DNA of 10,000 nt, from NCBI GenBank assembly GCA_020217035.1, contig JAIWOG010000115.1:1-10000 (forward strand), given 5' to 3'. Both the position numbers and the translations under genes were made by a program. Below are positions 5,540 through 10,000 of the stretch, one piece after another (the stretch's first letter is position 1; every line of letters begins with the position of its first letter). Source of the stretch: Magnetospirillum sp. GTDB lineage: Bacteria > Pseudomonadota > Alphaproteobacteria > Rhodospirillales > Magnetospirillaceae. The notes under the pieces were generated by a model, which was not told the origin of the DNA, ran no database searches, and saw nothing but the letters and a program-made list of their open reading frames with translations.

Positions 5540-6085
5540 CTATTCGGCGATTTTGTACACGCGACCGCGTCCCTCGACCTTTTCGCTGGAGACCTCCAGG
5601 CCCAGCTTCTTCTTCAAGGTTCCGGCGATGGCACCCCGCACCGTATGGGCCTGCCAGCCGAAGGCGGCGCAGACCTCGTCGATGCTAGCTCCTTCGGGGC
5701 GTTTCAGCATGGCGACCAGAGCCTCCTGTTTGCTGCCTTCGCGAGCCTTGCGCGGCGTGGGTGCGGTTTCGGGTTGGTCGGCCATGTCCGTCGCCGGCTC
5801 CTCTTCCGGGGCCGTGTCCGCGCCCGTGTCGGCCTGCATGCCCAACGCCTCGTAGGCGGCGGGCGTGGCCCGCAGGGTGAGCGGATTGCCGTCTTCATCC
5901 TCACGCCAGACCGGGGAACCGGGTTCGACGGGGATTTCCTCGGCCAGTTCCTTCTTGATCAGGCTGGTCAGCACCATGTTGACCGCTCCGCCCTTCAAGG
6001 TGGCGGTGATGGGCAGCAGGAAACCGCCCTCGCGGGCGCAGGCGGCGGACAGGATAACGGCCTGAGTGTCGGAAAGCTGGGCCAT
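5540..6085 (-). CDS. DUF3489 family protein
   Basis: A 181-residue protein whose last 65 residues are a DUF3489 domain: GSKQEALVAMLKRPEGASID, then CAAFGWQAHTVRGAIAG, then a wing-like strand GLEVSSEKVEGRGRVYKI. This reads as a winged helix-turn-helix with recognition helix WQAHTVRGAIAGTLKK. The N-terminal 75 residues (SDTQAVILSAACAREGG, then TSLIKKELAEEI) look like a second, related winged-helix unit. An acidic, proline-rich linker (about 80-115) joins them. A DNA-binding role is inferred from fold-like pattern only. I use the ATG before AQLSDTQ: GGAG (6098-6095) precedes it by 9 bases. A start 54 bases upstream adds a non-family tail and would place coding sequence across the inverted repeat. 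The leader between ribosome site and ATG is one arm of a perfect 10-bp inverted repeat, suggesting autoregulation. Confidence 0.85.
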   Translation of the reverse strand: MAQLSDTQAVILSAACAREGGFLLPITATLKGGAVNMVLTSLIKKELAEEIPVEPGSPVWREDEDGNPLTLRATPAAYEALGMQADTGADTAPEEEPATDMADQPETAPTPRKAREGSKQEALVAMLKRPEGASIDEVCAAFGWQAHTVRGAIAGTLKKKLGLEVSSEKVEGRGRVYKIAE

Positions 6086-6137
6086 GGGGTGGTACTCCAA
6101 GGATGGCGCGGGCCAGTCCCGCCGCCTGTACCACCCC
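6086..6137. promoter_or_regulatory. 10-bp perfect inverted repeat at DUF3489 start
   Basis: GGGGTGGTAC (6086-6095) and GTACCACCCC (6128-6137) are perfect reverse complements 32 bases apart. The arm next to the gene directly abuts its ATG and covers part of its ribosome site. Between them a second stem, GCGGG/CCCGC with flanking GGC/GCC, can form (6105-6126). The arms match the TACCACCCC motif of 1478-1622. It may act as an operator in DNA or as a ribosome-site-masking hairpin in the minus-strand mRNA. Confidence 0.55.
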
Positions 6138-6187
6138 AAGCCCCGCCAGCCTTAAGCCGGTCGGGGCGGAAGGGGAAAAGTCTCCAA

Positions 6188-6544
6188 TCAGTCGACGTCG
6201 GCCATGATCTCGAAGTGGGCGACGAAGCCGGTCAGGTAGGGCAGCCCGCTGGGGATGCCGGTCTCACGCGATGTGCGGCGGGTGATTTTCCATTCCATCC
6301 AGCGGCTCACAGCCGCTTTGGTTGCCGCCGCAAGCGTCAGCCCGGCGAAAAGCCCGTTGGCGATGTCGTCGGCGAAATGACGCCCGGAGGTGCTGTCGAG
6401 AAAATCCCTGACCGCATGGTCGGGGCAGTCCGTGGCGGTCTGGATCGCGGTCATCGCCAAATTCCAGGCTTCGGCCTGATCGGCATGGTCGTGGATGGTT
6501 CCAAAGAAGCCCCATTCGCTGTTGTTGGTCGGCAAGCTCATCAT
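6188..6544 (-). CDS. conserved phage protein, 118 aa, function unknown
   Basis: I do not recognise a named family. The product opens MMSLPTNNSEWGFFGTIHDH, followed by an alanine-rich helical body (AEAWNLAMTAIQTA, DIANGLFAGLTLAAATKAAV) with an RDFLDSTSGRHFADD segment (about 45-60). It then has a basic stretch, WMEWKITRRTSRETG, and a hydrophobic end, LPYLTGFVAHFEI. No signal peptide or clear membrane span is seen; the LFAGLTLAAATKAAV helix is too short and too polar-flanked. The start is supported by GGGAG six bases before the first of two adjacent ATGs (6544 and 6541). The further upstream Met at 6571 has no such site. The ribosome site lies within a small hairpin (6547-6569). It heads the minus-strand group that continues with DUF3489 after about 100 bases. 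Confidence 0.75.
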   Translation of the reverse strand: MMSLPTNNSEWGFFGTIHDHADQAEAWNLAMTAIQTATDCPDHAVRDFLDSTSGRHFADDIANGLFAGLTLAAATKAAVSRWMEWKITRRTSRETGIPSGLPYLTGFVAHFEIMADVD

Positions 6545-6642
6545 TCGGTCTCCCGTTTTTCGTGGGACCATCCATCGCTCTGTCGGGCGATGACATCAAC
6601 TCGACAACTCGATCATTTCATTGCTTTTTCGGAGTTCCCGTC
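6545..6642. promoter_or_regulatory. divergent intergenic region before terminase genes
   Basis: A 98-bp gap between divergent genes. It holds a hairpin over the minus-strand ribosome site (6547-6569), an exact tandem repeat of CAACTCGA (6597-6604 and 6605-6612), and an AT-richer stretch (6613-6630) before the ribosome site GGAG (6631-6634) of the small terminase gene. Promoters in both directions are expected; I cannot point to a convincing -10/-35 pair. Confidence 0.4.
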
Positions 6643-7197
6643 ATGGGGCTGTCGATACGCGCCTACGCGCGGCATCGCGGGGTCAGTCACGTCTCGGTGC
6701 TGCGGGCCGCCAAGGCCGGACGCATTCCTCAGGAACCGGACGGCACCATCGACCCGGCCAAGGCGGATGCCGCCTGGGATGCCCAGACCGATCCGGCCCG
6801 GAAAGCGCCTTCGGCCCCGGAGAAGGCCACACCGATTCAGCCTGTATCCGTGGCGGTCCAGGCCACATCGTCACCGCCGCCCCAGCGCGATGCTCTGCCC
6901 GCGACCGGAACTAACTTCAACCAGGCCCGTACCGCCCACGAAGTCGCCAAGGCGCAGAAGGCTCGTATCCAGGTCCAGCGCCTGAAGGACGAGGTCATCG
7001 ACCGCGCCAACGCCCTGGCCCTGGTGTTCAAGCTGGCCCGCCAGGAGCGCGATGCCTGGGTGACCTGGCCCGCCCGTGTCGCCGGTCAGATGGCGGCGGA
7101 AGCCGGGATCGAGCCGCACACCATGCAGGTGCTGTTGGAAAACCATGTCAGGGCGCATCTGAATGAACTTGCCGATCTCAAGCCGGAGTTCCGCTGA
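6643..7197 (+). CDS. terminase small subunit-like DNA-binding protein
   Basis: A 184-residue protein that would recognise the phage packaging site and recruit the large terminase. Residues 1-27 (LSIRAYARHRGVSHVSVLRA) are a MerR/Nu1-like helix-turn-helix, followed by GRIPQEPDGTIDPAKADAAW, the segment typical of phage proteins labelled Nu1-like or 'elements of external origin'. A proline/alanine-rich linker (about 45-90) leads to a helical C-terminal part (ARTAHEVAKAQKARIQVQRL and onward) likely to mediate oligomerisation and binding to the large subunit. The start is fixed by GGAG at 6631-6634, 8 bases before the ATG. A longer frame from 6562 lacks a ribosome site and adds unrelated residues. 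The 3' end overlaps the large subunit gene by 35 bases, the usual coupling of the pair. Gene order makes the role convincing although the family call is by pattern. Confidence 0.85.
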   Translation: MGLSIRAYARHRGVSHVSVLRAAKAGRIPQEPDGTIDPAKADAAWDAQTDPARKAPSAPEKATPIQPVSVAVQATSSPPPQRDALPATGTNFNQARTAHEVAKAQKARIQVQRLKDEVIDRANALALVFKLARQERDAWVTWPARVAGQMAAEAGIEPHTMQVLLENHVRAHLNELADLKPEFR

Positions 7198-9124
7198 GTT
7201 CGACGGCGCGGAGCAGATCCTGGCTGCTTGGTGCGACGGGATGCGGCCCGATCCGCTGCTGACCGTGTCCCAATGGGCCGACCTTCACCGCATGCTGTCG
7301 AGCCGGGCCTCGGCGGAACCGGGCCGGTACCGCACCGCCCGCACGCCGTACATGCGCGACATCATGGACGCGCTCTCGCCCACCAGCTCGGTGCAGCGGG
7401 TGGTGTTCATGAAAGCCGCTCAGGTGGGCGCCACCGAGGCCGGGTGCTGCTTCATCGGCTTCGTCATTCACCATGCACCGGGACCGATGCTCTGCGTCCA
7501 GCCCACGGTGGAAATGGCCAAGCGGGCGTCCCGCCAGCGCATCGACCCGCTGATCGACGAAAGTCCGGCCATCAGGGAACGGGTCAAACCGGCCCGGTCA
7601 CGGGATGCGGGCAACACCATGCTGTCGAAAGACTTCCCCGGCGGCACTCTGGTGTTGACTGGCGCCAACAGCGCCGTCGGCCTGCGCTCCATGCCCGCCC
7701 GTTACCTGTTCCTCGACGAGGTGGATGCCTATCCGGCCTCCGCCGACGAGGAAGGCGACCCGGTGGCGCTGGCCGAAGCCCGATCGCTCACCTTCGCCCA
7801 CCGCCGCAAGGTGTTCTTGGCCTCCACGCCCACGATCCGGGGCATGTCCCGCATTGAGCGGGAATTCGAGGTCAGCGATCAGCGCCGCTTCTTCGTACCG
7901 TGCCCTCATTGCGGGACCATGCAGTGGCTGAAGTTCGAGCGGCTGCGCTGGGACAAGGGGCAATACGGCACCGTCCGCTATGTCTGCGAGGCGTGCGACC
8001 AGGATATCGGCGAACACCACAAGGCGGCGATGCTGGTGGCGGGACAATGGCGGGCCACCGCTACTACCACCGACCCGACGCTGGTGGGGTTTCACATCTC
8101 GGCGCTCTATTCCCCGCCCGGCTGGCAGTCGTGGCGGGAAATCGCCCGGCTGTGGGAGGCCGCCCAGGGCAATGACGATGCCCTGCGGGTGTTCCGCAAC
8201 ACCGTGCTGGGCGAAACCTGGGTGGAGAGCGGCGAAGCGCCCGATTGGCAGCGCCTCTACGACCGCCGCGAGACCTGGGCCAACGGTATTGTCCCGGCTG
8301 GTGGGCTGTTCCTCACCGCCGGGGCCGACGTGCAGAAGGACCGCATCGAGATTGACGTCTGGGCCTGGGGCCGTGGGCTGGAAAGCTGGCTGATCGACCA
8401 CATCGTCATCGATGGCGGGCCGGAAAAGGCCGAGACCTGGACGGCGCTGGAGGAAATCCTCGGTCGCACTTGGTCTCACGCCAGCGGTGTTGGCCTCAAA
8501 ATCGCCCGTCTGGCGGTGGATACCGGCTACGAGACCTCGGCGGTCTATACCTGGGGCCGCAAGATGGGCGTCGGCCAGGTCTCGCCGGTCAAGGGCGTCG
8601 AGGGTTTCAACCGCTCCAGCCCGGTCTCCGGCCCGACCCTGGTGGATGCTACCGAGGGCGGCAAGAAGGTGCGTCGAGGGGCCAAGCTCTGGACGGTGGC
8701 GGTGTCTACCTTCAAGGCGGAAACCTACAGATTTCTGCGACTGGAGCGGCCCACTGACGAGGAACTGGCCGAGGGTCTCCGTTTCCCCGCCGGAACGGTG
8801 CATCTGCCATCGTGGGCGGACTCGGAGTGGTGCAAACAGTTCGTCGCCGAGCAGCTGGTGACGGTCAAGAACCGCCGCGGCTTCAGCAAGCTTGAATGGC
8901 AGAAGCTGCGTGAGCGCAACGAGGCGCTGGATTGCCGGGTCTATGCCCGCGCCGCCGCCTGGATCGCCGGGGCCGACCGTTGGCCCGAGGCCAAATGGCG
9001 CGATCTGGAATCGCAACTGGCTGTTCTCGATCAAAGTCCGCCGGAAGACGCCCATGCGGGCCAGATCCGCCGTCCCCAGACCCGCCGCTCCCGGCGGGTT
9101 TTTCATTCCAGCTACATGAGCTGA
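7163..9124 (+). CDS. terminase large subunit, GpA family
   Basis: A 653-residue GpA-type packaging motor: an N-terminal ATPase that drives DNA into the head and a C-terminal nuclease that cuts concatemers. The divergent Walker A is MKAAQVGATEAG (83-94), Walker B is YLFLDEVDAYP (181-191), and SLTFAHRRKVFLASTPT (208-223) is the coupling motif region. A zinc-ribbon-like insert has Cys247/Cys250 (CPHC) and Cys275/Cys278 (CEAC). Nuclease acidic residues are likely Asp389 in TAGADVQKDRIEIDVWAWG and Asp453 in LAVDTGYET. Length is near that of lambda GpA. The ATG at 7163 has AGGG 9 bases upstream and overlaps the small subunit. The last 20 residues are very basic (RRPQTRRSRRVFHSSYMS) and their codons form a terminator-like hairpin (9081-9103). 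gpW follows 7 bases after the stop. Confidence 0.97.
   Translation: MNLPISSRSSAEFDGAEQILAAWCDGMRPDPLLTVSQWADLHRMLSSRASAEPGRYRTARTPYMRDIMDALSPTSSVQRVVFMKAAQVGATEAGCCFIGFVIHHAPGPMLCVQPTVEMAKRASRQRIDPLIDESPAIRERVKPARSRDAGNTMLSKDFPGGTLVLTGANSAVGLRSMPARYLFLDEVDAYPASADEEGDPVALAEARSLTFAHRRKVFLASTPTIRGMSRIEREFEVSDQRRFFVPCPHCGTMQWLKFERLRWDKGQYGTVRYVCEACDQDIGEHHKAAMLVAGQWRATATTTDPTLVGFHISALYSPPGWQSWREIARLWEAAQGNDDALRVFRNTVLGETWVESGEAPDWQRLYDRRETWANGIVPAGGLFLTAGADVQKDRIEIDVWAWGRGLESWLIDHIVIDGGPEKAETWTALEEILGRTWSHASGVGLKIARLAVDTGYETSAVYTWGRKMGVGQVSPVKGVEGFNRSSPVSGPTLVDATEGGKKVRRGAKLWTVAVSTFKAETYRFLRLERPTDEELAEGLRFPAGTVHLPSWADSEWCKQFVAEQLVTVKNRRGFSKLEWQKLRERNEALDCRVYARAAAWIAGADRWPEAKWRDLESQLAVLDQSPPEDAHAGQIRRPQTRRSRRVFHSSYMS
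9081..9103 (+). terminator. terminator-like hairpin inside terminase gene end
   Basis: CCCGCCG (9081-9087), a 4-base loop and CGGCGGG (9092-9098) are followed at once by five T residues (9099-9103). This is the textbook shape of an intrinsic terminator, but it lies in the last codons of the large terminase, before the gpW and portal genes. It may attenuate transcription of the head genes or be silent under antitermination or active translation. Confidence 0.5.
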
Positions 9125-9131
9125 GCCAGAC

Positions 9132-9344
9132 ATGACCCTCGACGAGATGAAGGCCGAGCGCGAGCGCGTGATGGCGCGGCGCAACTCACTGGTGGCCCGC
9201 GTCACCGTGGGCGACCGCACCGTCCAGTACGATCTGGCGCAGGCCAACCATGTGCTGGCCGACCTTGACCGCCGCATCGCCATTCTGGAGGGCCGAAAGC
9301 CCCGCCGCCGCATCCTGACGGTGGCCGCGACCAAGGGGCTGTGA
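9132..9344 (+). CDS. gpW-like head-tail joining protein
   Basis: A 70-residue protein of the lambda gpW type, a small head-completion protein that acts after DNA packaging and is needed for tail attachment. The layout fits gpW (68 residues in lambda): an N-terminal helix, EMKAERERVMARRNSLV; a beta hairpin, RVTVGDRTVQYD; a second helix, ANHVLADLDRRIAILEG; and a basic tail, RKPRRRI. The position between the large terminase and the portal is the same as in lambda. The ribosome site is weak (GAG 6 bases before ATG), so it may rely on coupling to the terminase stop 7 bases upstream. The stop is followed two bases later by the portal ATG. Confidence 0.88.
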   Translation: MTLDEMKAERERVMARRNSLVARVTVGDRTVQYDLAQANHVLADLDRRIAILEGRKPRRRILTVAATKGL

Positions 9345-9346
9345 TC

Positions 9347-10000
9347 ATGCTGTCGGCCCTGCGCCGCAAAGTGGGTGCCTGGGTCGGCGGCTTCGAGGCT
9401 GGCCTGGGAAACCGGCGCCTGAAGGGGTTTCAGCCCAGCCGCGCCCACGTCAACACCCTGATCGCCGCCGCCGGGCCGGACATCACAGCCCGTGCGCGCC
9501 ATCTGGTCCGCAACAACGGCTATGCCGCCAATGCCATCGAAAGCTGGGCCGGTAACGTGGTCGGTGCCGGCATCAAGCCGTCGTCACTGATCGCCGATCC
9601 CGCCCTGAAGGCCACGGTGCAGAAGCGGTGGCTGGCTTGGACCGACGAGGCCGATGCCGAGGGCCTGACCGACTTCTACGGCCTGCAACGCCGGGCGGCA
9701 CGGGAAGTGTTCATCGCAGGCGAGGTGTTCTTCCGCTTCCGTCCACGCCGGCCCGAGGACGGCCTGGCGGTGCCGCTGCAATTGCAGATGCTGCCGTCGG
9801 AAATGCTGCCGCTGACCAGGAGCGAGACCCTGGCCAACGGCAACCTCATCCGCCAGGGCATCGAGTTCGACCGTATCGGTCGCCGCGTCGCCTACCACTT
9901 CCTGCGCCGCCATCCCGGTGATCTCAGCGATCCCGGTCTGGCGGGCGAGACGGTGCGCGTTCCGGCTTCCGAAATCACCCACGTCATGGACCCGGTGGAT
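9347..10000 (+). CDS. portal protein, lambda family (partial, 5' end)
   Basis: The first 218 residues of a portal protein; the gene runs off the right edge. The portal is the dodecameric ring at one head vertex through which the terminase pumps DNA. Signs of the lambda-type family are ARARHLVRNNGYAANAIESW, then VVGAGIKP (about 70-77), the KRWLAWTDEADAEGLTDFYG segment, RRAAREVFIAGEVFFRFRPR (114-133) and LQLQMLPSEMLP. The visible end contains VPASEITHVMDPVD, where family members have the conserved IxHxxxxxRPGQ region, so the GQxRG part should lie just past the window. AAGGGG (9333-9338) is 8 bases before the ATG. It is spaced two bases from gpW in the same operon. Confidence 0.95.
   Translation, partial: MLSALRRKVGAWVGGFEAGLGNRRLKGFQPSRAHVNTLIAAAGPDITARARHLVRNNGYAANAIESWAGNVVGAGIKPSSLIADPALKATVQKRWLAWTDEADAEGLTDFYGLQRRAAREVFIAGEVFFRFRPRRPEDGLAVPLQLQMLPSEMLPLTRSETLANGNLIRQGIEFDRIGRRVAYHFLRRHPGDLSDPGLAGETVRVPASEITHVMDPVD

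Noticed and set aside
6140-6167. GCCCCG / CGGGGC stem as a terminator for the 118-aa gene
   Set aside because: The stem is only six pairs with an imperfect interior and a 16-base loop, and no T-run follows on the minus strand.
5645-6985. 446-residue plus-strand open frame
   Set aside because: It runs opposite to the DUF3489 and 118-aa genes and in another frame through the small terminase. The real genes have ribosome sites and family patterns; this one has neither.
7598-9502. 634-residue minus-strand open frame
   Set aside because: It is antisense to the large terminase, gpW and portal, all of which show clear motifs on the plus strand. Its composition is that of a codon shadow.

Overview
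The window is a GC-rich segment of a tailed-phage genome, most likely a prophage in an alphaproteobacterium. A Magnetospirillum/Rhodospirillaceae-type host is my guess from base composition, codon use and the set of small alphaproteobacterial phage families; no rRNA, tRNA or host housekeeping gene is present to confirm it. The packaging genes are of the lambda/GpA type (small terminase, GpA-like large terminase, gpW-like joining protein, lambda-type portal), so the virion is probably a siphovirus-like or related head.

Layout. Positions 1-140 hold only the edge of something upstream. 141-1229 (+) is a tight late-early cassette with overlapping genes: a RuvC-like Holliday junction resolvase, a 65-aa conserved small protein and a DUF6362-type helix-turn-helix protein. 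1230-1633 is a 404-bp non-coding stretch full of nested inverted repeats and copies of a TACCACCCC motif. 1634-4593 (+) is a pair of DNA methyltransferases joined by a one-base stop/start overlap: a C5-cytosine enzyme with an expanded, repeat-bearing target-recognition region, and a ParB-domain/beta-class amino-methyltransferase.

4580-6544 is an accessory pocket of small genes, almost all on the minus strand: two small proteins (4580-4955), one plus-strand two-helix membrane protein (5048-5257), a strong hairpin terminator between convergent genes (5270-5296), then a minus-strand group of three (a DpnD/PcfM-like small protein, a DUF3489 protein and an unrecognised 118-aa protein). 6643 to the right edge (+) is the packaging/head module: small terminase, large terminase, gpW and the first 218 residues of the portal.

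How it fits together. The resolvase would clear branched DNA before packaging. The two methyltransferases would modify phage DNA, plausibly against host restriction, and the terminase pair would load it into the portal. The most unusual element is a shared 9-10 bp motif (TACCACCCC) that occurs both in the structured region upstream of the C5 methyltransferase and as a perfect 10-bp inverted repeat abutting the start codon of the DUF3489 gene, 4.5 kb away. This suggests a common regulator linking the modification module and the accessory pocket; the DUF3489 protein itself is a candidate.
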